A stretch of DNA of 64,000 bases. Origin: Pedobacter steynii (GTDB lineage: Bacteria > Bacteroidota > Bacteroidia > Sphingobacteriales > Sphingobacteriaceae). The notes under the pieces were generated by a model. That model saw nothing but the letters and a program-made list of their open reading frames with translations, had not been told where the DNA came from and did not search any database. Shown here piece after piece: positions 27,601 through 35,587 of this stretch (positions within the stretch are counted from its first letter, which is position 1; every line of letters begins with the position of its first letter). A program made the translations under genes and the position numbers. The DNA is taken from contig NZ_FNGY01000006.1 in the NCBI RefSeq assembly GCF_900103665.1, forward strand, positions 496,001-560,000, given 5' to 3'.

Positions 27601-27994
27601 CAATGATATTTTCAATGGCTACTTTTCCAATGTGTCTTCATTGGTGCTTACCGGATGGACGCCAGAAAATACAAATACCCGGCAGCCGAGAAATGTGGTG
27701 AACGGGCCTGCACAGAATGTTGATACGAATACAGACCGCTTTATTGAAGACAGTTCTTTTCTGAGGTTAAAAAATGTGCAACTAAGTTATCTTTTGAACA
27801 CTGCACTTTTAAAAAAGATGCACATTCAGCAGCTCCGTTTATTTACCGGAATGACGAATTTATTTACCTGGACAAAGTATAAAGGGCTGGATCCGGAAGT
27901 GAACAGTGAAAATACGTTTACAGATCATGGAAGGGACACTGCCACTTATCCAATTACTCAAAGTATAACGTTTGGTGTTAATCTTAAATTTTAA
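24605..27994 (+). CDS. SusC/RagA-family TonB-linked outer-membrane protein, locus 1
   Basis: An 1129-residue SusC-type transporter. Unusually long N-terminal segment (MKINAFNLGVPKLW) before the hydrophobic signal (about 23-43); STN signalling domain about 48-118; carboxypeptidase-regulatory-like domain about 133-205; TonB-box-like EAVVVVGYGT at 213-222; plug to about 345; then a 22-strand-type barrel. It imports a ligand together with the SusD encoded 4 nt downstream and signals to the FecR encoded upstream. No glycosidase lies in this locus, so the substrate is unknown. Its leader and first codons are nearly identical to those of locus 2. Confidence 0.92.
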   Translation: MKINAFNLGVPKLWLPPKLLLVMKLVIILMTGLLLQVNASGFAQRITINKKDASLKYIFNEIRKQTGYDVLWQSNQIQEVKNIDVSFRNETLENVLKQALTASGLSYAIKDKTVVIQKTDKTFLDRLVGFLKAIDIHGLVLDEKGLPLPGASVKVKGSNKVTKTNGRGEFSLEQVEENAVLSVSYLGYQTKDVAVKGENNMRITLSESQEKLEAVVVVGYGTTKRKDLVGTVATIGGDEMRKQVATNFTQALAGRAAGVQVSRPNGNPGAGASIRIRGLSTTSGVNDPLFVIDGIPVQLFNGGGTDAARSAPANGLMDPLAGIDMNDVENIEVLKDATATAIYGSRAANGVVIVTTKRGRAGEQPVFSFNYDVSMDRQNKFLDALSGPEYVKFMTETYKKAGIPIEAQGFPGTASTDWQREVIQKGLIQNLNLSVMGASKDGNTNYGFSTGLTDQKGVLINTGFKRYSLRANVESKFFNLLKMGTNLNYSLSRQTGGSSAMYTNYGAANYRPDVPVRNPDGSYANDGLNDNPVASRMATDINESQRLLASVYAELEIIPGLKARSSLSYDVNHNAGFLYSPSWLLASINENRKGSRTDRNFEYTNRIFDNTLSFTKAFDKHHIDAVAGASWTLNRSNFSNISSINFPNDDVLNNLGSAGMINGYSSGGESSGLESFFLRANYNYDGKYYLTVSGRADNSTKFGPENQWGYFPSVGLAWRFSQENFMKGLSFIDDAKLRLTRGKTGTSAFGSFGFLTLFNTGYFYNGVNGLRANPGDGQPNPDIRWEGTTQTDAALELSFLKSRLKTTVNFYRKYTEGMITGPGIPSSNGYSFQNKNIGDVSNQGWEFTVSAIPVNTDKFTWISDFNISFNKNKVEKTYGTALYGTILLTEGLPLNGIRGYRTNGLYQNQGEIDALNAKARLATGNPGAFYQTALTAPGDVRYVDLNGDGRIDTKDRSILGYSQNPKYFGGWNNTFRYGQLELSTLFQFDVGSKVSREQNNDIFNGYFSNVSSLVLTGWTPENTNTRQPRNVVNGPAQNVDTNTDRFIEDSSFLRLKNVQLSYLLNTALLKKMHIQQLRLFTGMTNLFTWTKYKGLDPEVNSENTFTDHGRDTATYPITQSITFGVNLKF

Positions 27995-27998
27995 AAAG

Positions 27999-29393
27999 AT
28001 GACGATGAAATCTATATCAATCGCTTTAAGCTGTCTGCTTTTCATGGGGCTGCAGGCTTGTAAATTAACAGACGTTACAGACCTTAAGCCGGAAAATAAG
28101 CTGGATGAAAGTACTGTGGTAGTCGATATTCCTTCTGCTGAGAAATTATTGGCAGGTACCTATTATAGCTTAAGGGATGAACCCCTTGCCAATCAGACGC
28201 CAATGTATGTGGGGCTGATGGGACTGAACGTAACAGCCAGTGGTACTTCCAACAATCCTTATCTGACGAACAATGTTCCTCCTAATAACAGCAGTTTAAA
28301 CGGCTATCTATATGGCGGGCCCTATCAACTAATCCAAACGGCTAATTTTGTGATTCTGAAAACAGGCGCATTAACCAGCACAGATCCGCGGAAGGCACAG
28401 ATTATTGCCGAAGCAAAGTTTCTCCGTGCAATGGGACATTTTTACATCCTGCGTCTTTTTGGTCAGTTTTGGGACCCGGCGTCCAGCTATGGAATCGAGA
28501 TTAAGAATATTCCGAATTCGCCTGTTGCTGCCAGGGCAAGTGTCAAAGCATCTTATGAGTTTATCCTTGCAGATCTGGAGGCAGCGATTCGTGACTGCCC
28601 GGAGTATAAGACCGGAGTGATGAAGGGTTATGCCACAAAACTCGCTGCAAAAGCGTTAAAAGCAAGGGTTCTGTTGTATGAAAAAGACTATGCGGCCGCG
28701 GCGGTATTAGCTAAGGAAGTGATGTCTGGTCCGGCAGTATTGTCCGGCGACTTTGTCAACCTTTTTACAAAGGAAAAATACAATTCTGATGAAGTGCTTT
28801 TGGCCTCCATCACTTTTGCAAATAACAACAACATCTATTACGAAAATGGAAAATCCTATTACTGGACCTATGGAGGATTTAAATTTACTGACCGGTATGC
28901 TGAATTATTAAGACAAGATACCAGAAAATCGATTATTGTGAGGACCCCAAGAGATCCTGTGGACTTGCTAAAATGGCGCGGTAACGGAAAGTTCAGTACG
29001 GGTGTGGAAGGAAGTCAAAACGATACAGAATATTATTTGCGTCTGGCAGAAGTATACCTGATTTATGCTGAGGCAGAAGCAAGAAGGCCCGGAGGGAATT
29101 TAGAGGATGCACTTAAAGCATTGAATACCTTGCATATGAAACGAGGCAATTCGGAACTGATCGCCTCCGGACAGAAAGAATTACTGAGCCTGATCAGGAA
29201 AGAGAAAGAACTGGAGCTGGGTGCAGAATCAGGAGAAGATTGGTACGATATCGTTCGTTATATCAAAAGCGGAGACCTGCAGGGATCAGCTGTAAAACAA
29301 AGCCTTACAGATGAGAACAAACTGATTCTTCCGATACCACAAGTGAGTGTTGATGCTTCAAATCATTTAATTAAACAGAACCCTGGATACTAA
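27999..29393 (+). CDS. SusD/RagB-family nutrient-binding lipoprotein, locus 1
   Basis: A 464-residue surface lipoprotein. I use the ATG at 27999, which gives a normal type II signal peptide with lipobox GLQAC; an upstream in-frame ATG would lie inside susC and add a non-signal extension. The SusD N-terminal half has tetratricopeptide-like helices (KAQIIAEAKFLRAMGHFYILRLFGQF is the family hallmark region). The C-terminus has the typical EYYLRLAEVYLIYAEA and KEKELELGAESGEDWYDIVR blocks. It caps the SusC barrel encoded just upstream. Confidence 0.92.
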   Translation: MTMKSISIALSCLLFMGLQACKLTDVTDLKPENKLDESTVVVDIPSAEKLLAGTYYSLRDEPLANQTPMYVGLMGLNVTASGTSNNPYLTNNVPPNNSSLNGYLYGGPYQLIQTANFVILKTGALTSTDPRKAQIIAEAKFLRAMGHFYILRLFGQFWDPASSYGIEIKNIPNSPVAARASVKASYEFILADLEAAIRDCPEYKTGVMKGYATKLAAKALKARVLLYEKDYAAAAVLAKEVMSGPAVLSGDFVNLFTKEKYNSDEVLLASITFANNNNIYYENGKSYYWTYGGFKFTDRYAELLRQDTRKSIIVRTPRDPVDLLKWRGNGKFSTGVEGSQNDTEYYLRLAEVYLIYAEAEARRPGGNLEDALKALNTLHMKRGNSELIASGQKELLSLIRKEKELELGAESGEDWYDIVRYIKSGDLQGSAVKQSLTDENKLILPIPQVSVDASNHLIKQNPGY

Positions 29394-29404
29394 CCCCCCT
29401 AAAT

Positions 29405-30487
29405 ATGAAAAAGAATATCATTTTATTAAGCTTAACCAGCATTTGCCTGTTTGCAACTGCGCAGGTAAAAAAAGATGGTTATACCATCAACGGAAAAATT
29501 GAAGGGCTAAAAGGTCCGCATATGTACATTTATGGTCTGGGAGCAAGCGATTCTGTTGCCGTAAAAAATGGCGCTTTTAGCTATAAAGGTAGTGTGAAGG
29601 AGCCTACCAGGATTTACCTGACTGATCGCAAAGGAATGCAATTGGAGTTGTATGTGGAAAATGCGCCGGTAAGCATCAAGGGCAATGTAAATGCAACCGA
29701 AGATATGCTGATCTCGGGCGGAAAGACACAACAGGAGCAAAATGCTTTAAAGTTGACGAAGAAAGCCTTGGATAAGGAGCAAAAGCAGCTTTATGCCAGG
29801 TACGAAAAGGCAGAAAACGCTAAAGATACTACGGCAATCGCAGGGATAGAAAAGGAATTTTCTAAAATCTATAAAGCCTCAGATGCTTTGAACAAAGCAT
29901 TTATCAGGAAGCATCCTAAAAGTTATGTGAGCCTGATCAATATTAAGGACCTGGGTATGAGTACCGAATATGCGGAACTGGCTGCGCTTTATCAATCACT
30001 GGATGCAAGCCTGAAGTCAAGTCCCGGAGGGAAAAAGATGGAAGCTACTTTAACAGTGCTCCAAAAAGGAAGTAATGGTCAGGCAATGCTGGATTTTACG
30101 CAGAATGATATGGATGGTAAACCAGTTCGTTTTTCTTCCTTTAAAGGGAAGTATGTATTGGTGGATTTCTGGGCAAGTTGGTGTGGTCCCTGCAGAGGAG
30201 AGAATCCAAATGTGCTGAAGGCTTATAACGACTTTAAAGATAAAGGATTTACAGTGTTGGGTGTTTCGCTGGATGATAGTGGTGATAAATGGAAAAAGGC
30301 AGTTCAGGAAGATAAGATGCCATGGACCCAGGTATCTGATCTAAAGGGCTGGAAAAATGAAGTTTCTACCTATTATGGAATTCAGGGCATCCCGTCCAAT
30401 TATCTTGTAGACCCGAATGGAGTGATCATTGCCAGAAACCTGAGAGGAGAAGCATTGCAGGAGAAGTTAAAAGAATTGATGAAATAG
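29405..30487 (+). CDS. TlpA-like thiol-disulfide oxidoreductase with DUF4369
   Basis: A 360-residue exported protein. A signal peptide ends near residue 19; an N-terminal beta-rich DUF4369-type domain covers about 24-115; a helical linker follows; the C-terminal AhpC/TSA-thioredoxin domain has the redox pair Cys260-Gly-Pro-Cys263 and the cis-proline stretch GIPSNYLVD. It probably works in the periplasm on disulfides or haem-protein maturation. It follows susD by 11 nt and ends before a strong terminator, so it is the last gene of the locus 1 operon. Such proteins are common next to SusCD pairs in this family of bacteria. Confidence 0.85.
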   Translation: MKKNIILLSLTSICLFATAQVKKDGYTINGKIEGLKGPHMYIYGLGASDSVAVKNGAFSYKGSVKEPTRIYLTDRKGMQLELYVENAPVSIKGNVNATEDMLISGGKTQQEQNALKLTKKALDKEQKQLYARYEKAENAKDTTAIAGIEKEFSKIYKASDALNKAFIRKHPKSYVSLINIKDLGMSTEYAELAALYQSLDASLKSSPGGKKMEATLTVLQKGSNGQAMLDFTQNDMDGKPVRFSSFKGKYVLVDFWASWCGPCRGENPNVLKAYNDFKDKGFTVLGVSLDDSGDKWKKAVQEDKMPWTQVSDLKGWKNEVSTYYGIQGIPSNYLVDPNGVIIARNLRGEALQEKLKELMK

Positions 30488-30504
30488 TAAACGTAAATAC
30501 ACAA

Positions 30505-30539
30505 AAAAAGCTGCCTGAATTAATTCCAGGCAGCTTTTT
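30505..30539. terminator. Bidirectional intrinsic terminator
   Basis: AAAAAGCTGCCTG (30505-30517) pairs perfectly with CAGGCAGCTTTTT (30527-30539) around a 9-nt loop, between two convergent genes; A- and T-runs on both sides serve both strands. Confidence 0.9.
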
Positions 30540-30554
30540 CGTTGTATTAGCGAT

Positions 30555-31421
30555 TTATAGATGGGCAGATAAAGCTTTGTAATAATTTTCTGAAGCTTCC
30601 TCATGCGTATCTAAAAAAAGATAAGGCTCAATCAGTTCCAGTTCCATCAGGTTCAATTCTCCGTTTACGATCAATCCATCAACTCTGGCATACAAACAAC
30701 CCTGTGCATACTGTTCCACATATGCTGCTGCACTTTTAATGTGTTTGTCGACACCTTCCTGAGCATTAACACTACCGCCATGATAACTCTGTACTCTGAA
30801 ATCGCCGTCTTTTGGTATTTTCAACAGGCTATGGCTATACTTTCCGTTAAAGAAGAGGAAAGACCATTCTCCATCATGGATTTCCTGCATAAAAGGCTGG
30901 GCAACGAAGGCTTCTTCCTGTAATAACTCATTGAGCTGAGTTTCGTGATCAGCAAGGTTTTGCGCAGTTATGATAAATGTATTTTTTGCTCCTGCACTAA
31001 TACAAGGCTTGATGATTAGTTTTTCGGTATTGAAATGAGTAGCCAAGACATTCAAATCAAGACGATCTCCTTTTTCAAGGAAAAAAGAAGGGATGACTGC
31101 TAGTCCTGAGGCTGCAATTTCGCCAAGGTAATGTTTGTCCATATTCCACCTGACCCGTTCGTAGGGGTTCAACAGTTTTACATTCAATGACTCCAGCTGG
31201 TTCAGCCATTGTTTAAATGCGGCGATGTGTTCATGGTAATCCCATGGAGATTTAATGATGGCCAGATCATAACTTTCCCAGGCCACTGCCGGGTCATTCC
31301 ATATCACGCGTTCTATAGAAAGTCCTTTATCGGTTAAAAAGTCTAGTAAGGTTTTATCCTCATCTACGGTAGCTGAGGTATATTTTTCCTGGATCTGATA
31401 AGAAACATAAGCGATCTTCAT
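30555..31421 (-). CDS. ATP-grasp family ligase-like protein
   Basis: A 288-residue cytoplasmic protein of the ATP-grasp superfamily. Visible elements include KSPWDYHEH, the nucleotide-binding strand EKLIIKPCISAGAKNTF, the lid and acidic stretch EEAFVAQPFMQEIHDGEWSFLFFNGKY (read in short parts), and the metal-binding end LMELELIEPYLFL. The family ligates a carboxylate to an amine or thiol (RimK, glutathione-synthase relatives), but the substrate is not evident. It is transcribed on the minus strand and may share a transcript with the small Ada-type gene 30 nt upstream. Confidence 0.75.
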   Translation of the reverse strand: MKIAYVSYQIQEKYTSATVDEDKTLLDFLTDKGLSIERVIWNDPAVAWESYDLAIIKSPWDYHEHIAAFKQWLNQLESLNVKLLNPYERVRWNMDKHYLGEIAASGLAVIPSFFLEKGDRLDLNVLATHFNTEKLIIKPCISAGAKNTFIITAQNLADHETQLNELLQEEAFVAQPFMQEIHDGEWSFLFFNGKYSHSLLKIPKDGDFRVQSYHGGSVNAQEGVDKHIKSAAAYVEQYAQGCLYARVDGLIVNGELNLMELELIEPYLFLDTHEEASENYYKALSAHL

Positions 31422-31451
31422 AAAAAAATGGGTTAGGTCGTAAAGATATCA

Positions 31452-31712
31452 TTAATGGGCTGATTTCCATATTTTGTAGGCTTCCCGAAGGCAACGGGCG
31501 CAAGGTCTGTAGCCTGCCTGCAGGGCTTCATTTTCATCTTTGAAGAACACCCTGTTTTCTACTTTCATGCCTTTCCCGGAGGCGCAATTCAGCAGGCCAT
31601 ATATTTTGTTTTTTTTATAACCTCCAAGTTTGATCTTTCCGGCCCTGATTAAGGAAAAAAGCTGTCTTCTCCGGGTATCGGGATCAGGGCCAAGGCTTAA
31701 ATGAAAAATCAT
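31452..31712 (-). CDS. Ada-type metal-binding domain protein
   Basis: An 86-residue protein resembling the N-terminal zinc-binding domain of the Ada methyl-phosphotriester receptor: a first Cys in LLNCASGKG, then VFFKDENEALQAGYRPCARC with the paired cysteines. Four-cysteine zinc coordination is not complete by eye (three clear cysteines), so the metal site may be altered. Free-standing domains of this kind are common in Bacteroidota and of unclear role. I use the ATG at 31712; a TTG two codons upstream is possible. Confidence 0.65.
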   Translation of the reverse strand: MIFHLSLGPDPDTRRRQLFSLIRAGKIKLGGYKKNKIYGLLNCASGKGMKVENRVFFKDENEALQAGYRPCARCLREAYKIWKSAH

Positions 31713-32189
31713 ATACAAATAGGGCTAATGCCATAAGATTTAAGGCAGGGGCAAGGTAAGGTATAGATCGGGCTGCATCAATCCGGATTTTGCGGTTTAA
31801 TCCATAGGCATTACTCCCGGCAATTACCAGCTTCAACTGGGCGTCAGGCACAACCTGAAAAATTAATTCCTGTTTTTTTTGTTCAGCGCGGTAAAACCCG
31901 TTTTTTCAGGGCAAAATATTCCTAAAAGCGCTGGTTCAATTCGGCCTTCTTAACTATAATTTGTACGATACCAATCAATGAACAAATTGAATGATACACT
32001 TTTAGGAGTGATTATTTAATTTTAAATAAAAATATTTCATTATAATTCCCCTGGTTTTTTAATGAGTAATTTTTTGAAGATGATTGCTGAGTGCTTAGAT
32101 TTCTGATGTGTATTGGTTTTAGTGATTCCTTTTTTTATGAATAAGCGCTCCTGTTTGTAATTAATGAATTAACGAAAAATTATCGCCTC
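31713..32189. other. 477-bp intergenic region between divergent genes
   Basis: No confident gene. The sufS promoter candidate lies at 32073-32103. A 74-codon stop-free stretch on the minus strand (31684-31905) has no suitable start codon. The rest is AT-rich with no strong inverted repeat. Confidence 0.5.
32073..32103 (+). promoter_or_regulatory. Probable sufS promoter
   Basis: TTTG at 32073-32076, a 19-bp spacer, then TAGATTTC at 32096-32103 (7 of 8 positions compatible with TAnnTTTG). It fits the Bacteroidetes housekeeping promoter and predicts a leader of about 80 nt. Confidence 0.5.
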
Positions 32190-33443
32190 ATGAATCCCAA
32201 TGAAATTGTTTGTAATTCTATTTACAAGGATCTTTTTAAGATCCGTTCAGAATTCCCCGTTCTTCATCAGAAGATAAACGGGGCACCATTGATCTACCTC
32301 GATAACGCCGCAACTACCCAGAAACCACTAAGTGTGATTAATGCTATAGCTGAGTATTACCAGTGTTATAACAGTAACATTCACAGAGGGGTTCATCACC
32401 TCAGTCAGAAAGCAACAATGGCTTATGAGGAATCCCGCGTAAAAATTGCCAGGTTTATCAATGCCAGGCATGCTCATGAAATCATTTTTAATAAAGGCAG
32501 CACTGATGGCATCAATATGATGGCCTATTGTTTCAATAAAAAGTATTTGAAAAAAGGGGATGTGGTGCTGATCTCTGCGATGGAACATCATGCTAATATT
32601 GTCCCATGGCAAATCTTCGGACAAGAGAACGGGGTAGAACTTCATGCCGTTCCGATTGACTCCTCAGGAGAACTGAATATGGATGCCTTCCGGTCGATGC
32701 TGGATGAAAAGGTAAAACTGGTCTCTATTACCTATGTTTCCAATACCCTTGGAACGGTCAACCCCATAAAGGAAATTATTAAAATGGCACACCGGCAACA
32801 GATCCCCGTGTTGTTAGATGCGGCACAGGCGATCGCTCATACTGCTATAGATGTGCAGGAACTGGATGTTGATTTTATGGTATTTTCCGGACATAAGATG
32901 TATGGCCCTACCGGAATTGGGGTGCTCTATTCGAAAGAAACATGGCTGGAGCAAATGCCACCCCATCAGGGAGGAGGGGACATGATTAAAGAGGTGAGTT
33001 TTGAACGGACTACTTATAACCGTCTGCCCTATAAGTTTGAGGCAGGCACTCCTGCTATTTCTTCTGCCATTGGTTTAGGCGCTGCGGTTGATTATCTCGG
33101 GACCATTGGAATGCATGAAATTGCCGCGTACGAACATGAGCTTACCGGCCATCTCATGACATCTTTAACGGAAATTGAGGAGCTCAGATTGATAGGAACA
33201 GCAAAGGATCATGCCGGAGCTGCATCTTTTGTCATTTCCGGTCATCACAATTCGGATATCGGGGAGTTGTTAAACCAACAGGGGATTGCCGTCCGTACAG
33301 GCCACCATTGTACACAGCCTTTGATGAAAATATTCAACATCAAGGGGACAGTCAGGGCCTCGCTGGCACTTTACAATACGCACGAAGAGATAGAGGATTT
33401 TATTTCGGGCCTGAAAAACGCCATCAGCATTCTGAAATCATAA
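32190..33443 (+). CDS. sufS: SufS-type cysteine desulfurase
   Basis: A 417-residue PLP enzyme converting cysteine to alanine and a protein persulfide. The N-terminal LIYLDNAATTQKP, the PLP-holding VLLDAAQAIAH and the Schiff-base lysine Lys236 in SGHKMYGPTG are present. Cys374 in RTGHHCTQPLM is the sulfur-accepting cysteine, of the group II (SufS/CsdA) type. A SufE gene follows after 26 nt and would relay the sulfur. No sufB, sufC or sufD lies nearby, so this pair may serve another sulfur-requiring pathway or a genome-distant Suf system. Confidence 0.9.
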   Translation: MNPNEIVCNSIYKDLFKIRSEFPVLHQKINGAPLIYLDNAATTQKPLSVINAIAEYYQCYNSNIHRGVHHLSQKATMAYEESRVKIARFINARHAHEIIFNKGSTDGINMMAYCFNKKYLKKGDVVLISAMEHHANIVPWQIFGQENGVELHAVPIDSSGELNMDAFRSMLDEKVKLVSITYVSNTLGTVNPIKEIIKMAHRQQIPVLLDAAQAIAHTAIDVQELDVDFMVFSGHKMYGPTGIGVLYSKETWLEQMPPHQGGGDMIKEVSFERTTYNRLPYKFEAGTPAISSAIGLGAAVDYLGTIGMHEIAAYEHELTGHLMTSLTEIEELRLIGTAKDHAGAASFVISGHHNSDIGELLNQQGIAVRTGHHCTQPLMKIFNIKGTVRASLALYNTHEEIEDFISGLKNAISILKS

Positions 33444-33469
33444 ACTATTGTTCACTTAAAAAATCAATT

Positions 33470-33904
33470 ATGACTATTAATCAACGACAGGATGAGCTGA
33501 TCGTCAGGTTCAGCAAGATGGAAAACTGGCTGGAGAAATATAAATGTATTATTCAGATGGGGAAGGAGCTTCCGGCAATGGATGCCGGCTATCGTAAGGA
33601 TGCCAACCTGATCTGGAGTTGCCAGGCAATGGTTTGGGTGCATAGTGAAGAAAAGGATGGCAGGCTTTTTATCAGGGCAGATAGCGATGCTTTTATTACC
33701 AAAGGCTTGATTGCATTGGTCCTCTATGTATTGTCTGGGCAGCCGGTTACAGAAATCGCAGCATCTTCGCTTTATTTCATCGATGAAATTAACCTGAAAG
33801 AGCACCTGACGCCTAATAAATCCAATGGAATACTGGCAATGATTAATGGCATACAAACCTTGGCATCGGAAGGGCGGCTGGTCGCTGCCAGCTGCACGAT
33901 CTAA
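33470..33904 (+). CDS. sufE: SufE-family sulfur acceptor
   Basis: A 144-residue protein that accepts the persulfide sulfur from SufS. The active cysteine is Cys51 in WSCQAMVW, the same position as in the classical SufE. The start at 33470 (MTINQRQDEL) is chosen because it yields a normal-length SufE; the frame stays open farther upstream inside sufS but encodes nothing SufE-like there. It is the second gene of the sufS operon and is followed after 44 nt by a methyltransferase gene. Confidence 0.9.
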   Translation: MTINQRQDELIVRFSKMENWLEKYKCIIQMGKELPAMDAGYRKDANLIWSCQAMVWVHSEEKDGRLFIRADSDAFITKGLIALVLYVLSGQPVTEIAASSLYFIDEINLKEHLTPNKSNGILAMINGIQTLASEGRLVAASCTI

Positions 33905-33948
33905 ATTCAAAGAGAATAAATCATTATGAATAACCAAAACCCTATTGT

Positions 33949-34764
33949 ATGAACACTGCAACAAAAACAACCTCGTTTTCAGGGAATATCCCTGTCAACT
34001 ATGAAGAACATCTCGGACCCCTGCTTTTCGAACCTTATGCGATTGATATGGCAGAGCGGGTTCAGAAATTGAATCCTGCTGCTGTACTGGAGATCGCTTG
34101 CGGAACCGGAAGAGTAACCAATCACCTGTTGAAGGTCTTGTCTGACGATGCCATGCTGACCGCCACGGATATCAATCCGGCAATGCTTAACCTGGCAAAA
34201 GAAATGGTAAGAGAGACGAAAGGTATCAAATGGGAAATCGCCGATTCGATGTCCCTCCCTTTTGGCAATGAGACTTTCGACTGTATCGTTGCGCAATTCG
34301 GTGTCATGTTTTATAGCGATAAGGTGAAAGCGCATCAGGAAGCTTTCCGTGTATTGAAAACGGGAGGGACACTCATCTTTAATAGCTGGAACATGATGTC
34401 AGGAAACATTGCTGTTCAAATGGTAAAAGAATTACTTGATGAATATTTCCCTGAAAACCCACCCAATTTTTATGACATTCCATTTTCCTATTTTAATACC
34501 GGATTAATCAGAATGGACCTGACTAAAGGCGGTTTTAGCCATATTGATACCACCTTGCTAAAGGTAAACGGGTATAGCCCGAATGCGTATAGCGCAGCAA
34601 AAGGATTGCTGGAAGGAACGCCTGTATCTGTGGGGATTACGGAACGGAATGGGGAGATCCTGCCAGAGCTGGTAGAAATCCTGGCCGGGCGCCTGGCTGC
34701 ACGTTTTGGTGCAAAAGACCTGAGCGTGCCATTGGAAGCTGTGGTCACTACTGCCATAAAGTAG
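33949..34764 (+). CDS. Class I SAM-dependent methyltransferase
   Basis: A 271-residue Rossmann-fold methyltransferase of the UbiE/Methyltransf_11 type. Motif I VLEIACGTGRV lies at about 47-57, motif II around TATDINPAML, and the post-motif AQFGVMFYSDKVKAHQE at about 122-138. The substrate is unknown. It sits 44 nt after sufE in the same direction and is followed by a 13-bp hairpin, so it probably belongs to that operon. Confidence 0.82.
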   Translation: MNTATKTTSFSGNIPVNYEEHLGPLLFEPYAIDMAERVQKLNPAAVLEIACGTGRVTNHLLKVLSDDAMLTATDINPAMLNLAKEMVRETKGIKWEIADSMSLPFGNETFDCIVAQFGVMFYSDKVKAHQEAFRVLKTGGTLIFNSWNMMSGNIAVQMVKELLDEYFPENPPNFYDIPFSYFNTGLIRMDLTKGGFSHIDTTLLKVNGYSPNAYSAAKGLLEGTPVSVGITERNGEILPELVEILAGRLAARFGAKDLSVPLEAVVTTAIK

Positions 34765-34781
34765 CCTCATTTTAGCGGATC

Positions 34782-34812
34782 GGCCATACTGGAAATCACT
34801 TCCGGTATGGTC
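34782..34812 (+). terminator. Hairpin ending the sufS operon
   Basis: Arms 34782-34794 and 34800-34812 form a 13-bp stem with two G.U pairs and a 5-nt loop, 18 nt past the methyltransferase stop. There is no U-tract, so termination strength is uncertain. Confidence 0.5.
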
Positions 34813-34900
34813 AGATTCCAAATCTTTAAAAATAACAGCATTGGTCATTCTGCCTAACTAATAGCGCTTTTTCCTATATTCGTTGGGGGACAAATAACGA

Positions 34901-35488
34901 ATGACGTTTCAGCACAGGCTTTCTGATCAGGAATTGGTGGATCTTTTAAAGACCGGTAACCAGGCCGCATTTACGGAGATCTACGATAGATACTGGCGGA
35001 TCATGTACGGTCATGTGTATAAAATGTTGCTCGATGAAGAAGAATCAAAAGATGTAATTCAGGAGCTTTTTAGCTCCTTATGGATCAATTCTGACCGGAT
35101 TCCCGATCAGTTGAACCTTTCCGGATACCTCTATGTGATGGCGAAAAATAAGGTGTTGAACCTGATCCGGAAGAACAAATTTCAAACGGCTTATTTAAAT
35201 TCCCTGGCAACATTCATCAATGAAGCGAGCACTGCAACGATGGATGAGTTGAACGAACGCGATCTGGCGACCGCAATTGAACGTGAAATTCAAAGCCTTC
35301 CGCCCAGAATGAAACAGGTATTTGAACTGAGCAGAAAGGAAAACCTCTCGTATAAAGAGATTGCAAAGCGGTTGGGGATTTCAGAAGAAACGGTCAAAAA
35401 GCAGGTACACAATTCGATAAAAGCGATCAAACATCATTTGAAAGCATCGGGAGGAGCGGCACTCCTGGCCCTTGCCTTTCTTCGCTAA
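34901..35488 (+). CDS. ECF RNA polymerase sigma factor, locus 2
   Basis: A 195-residue ECF sigma factor. Region 2 contains DVIQELFSSLW and region 4 the helix-turn-helix SYKEIAKRLGISEETVKKQV. Its opening FQHRLSDQELVDLLKTGN closely parallels the locus 1 sigma factor, so they are likely paralogues. A FecR gene follows 99 nt downstream and a SusC/SusD pair comes after. A TATATTCG box (one mismatch to TAnnTTTG) lies about 25 nt before the start codon. Confidence 0.88.
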   Translation: MTFQHRLSDQELVDLLKTGNQAAFTEIYDRYWRIMYGHVYKMLLDEEESKDVIQELFSSLWINSDRIPDQLNLSGYLYVMAKNKVLNLIRKNKFQTAYLNSLATFINEASTATMDELNERDLATAIEREIQSLPPRMKQVFELSRKENLSYKEIAKRLGISEETVKKQVHNSIKAIKHHLKASGGAALLALAFLR

Positions 35489-35587
35489 CCACCGGTTTAA
35501 TTTTTTTTTAATACCCGATACCCCCCGGTTATCTTTCATGTGTTTTATTTTAAATGGGGAGGAAACTCCACTTTAAATGCTAAAACT

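Noticed and set aside
27972..27998. Upstream in-frame ATG for the locus 1 susD
   Set aside because: It lies inside susC and would place charged residues before the lipoprotein signal; the ATG at 27999 gives a normal signal peptide.
31684..31905. A 74-codon stop-free minus-strand stretch with the plausible-looking segment VVPDAQLKLVIAGSNAYGLN
   Set aside because: No suitable start codon, it overlaps the 5' end of the Ada-type gene in another frame, and no family could be named; possibly a gene remnant, but not supportable.
33308..33469. Open N-terminal extension of sufE inside sufS
   Set aside because: It gives a non-SufE sequence and shifts the active cysteine away from its usual position 51.
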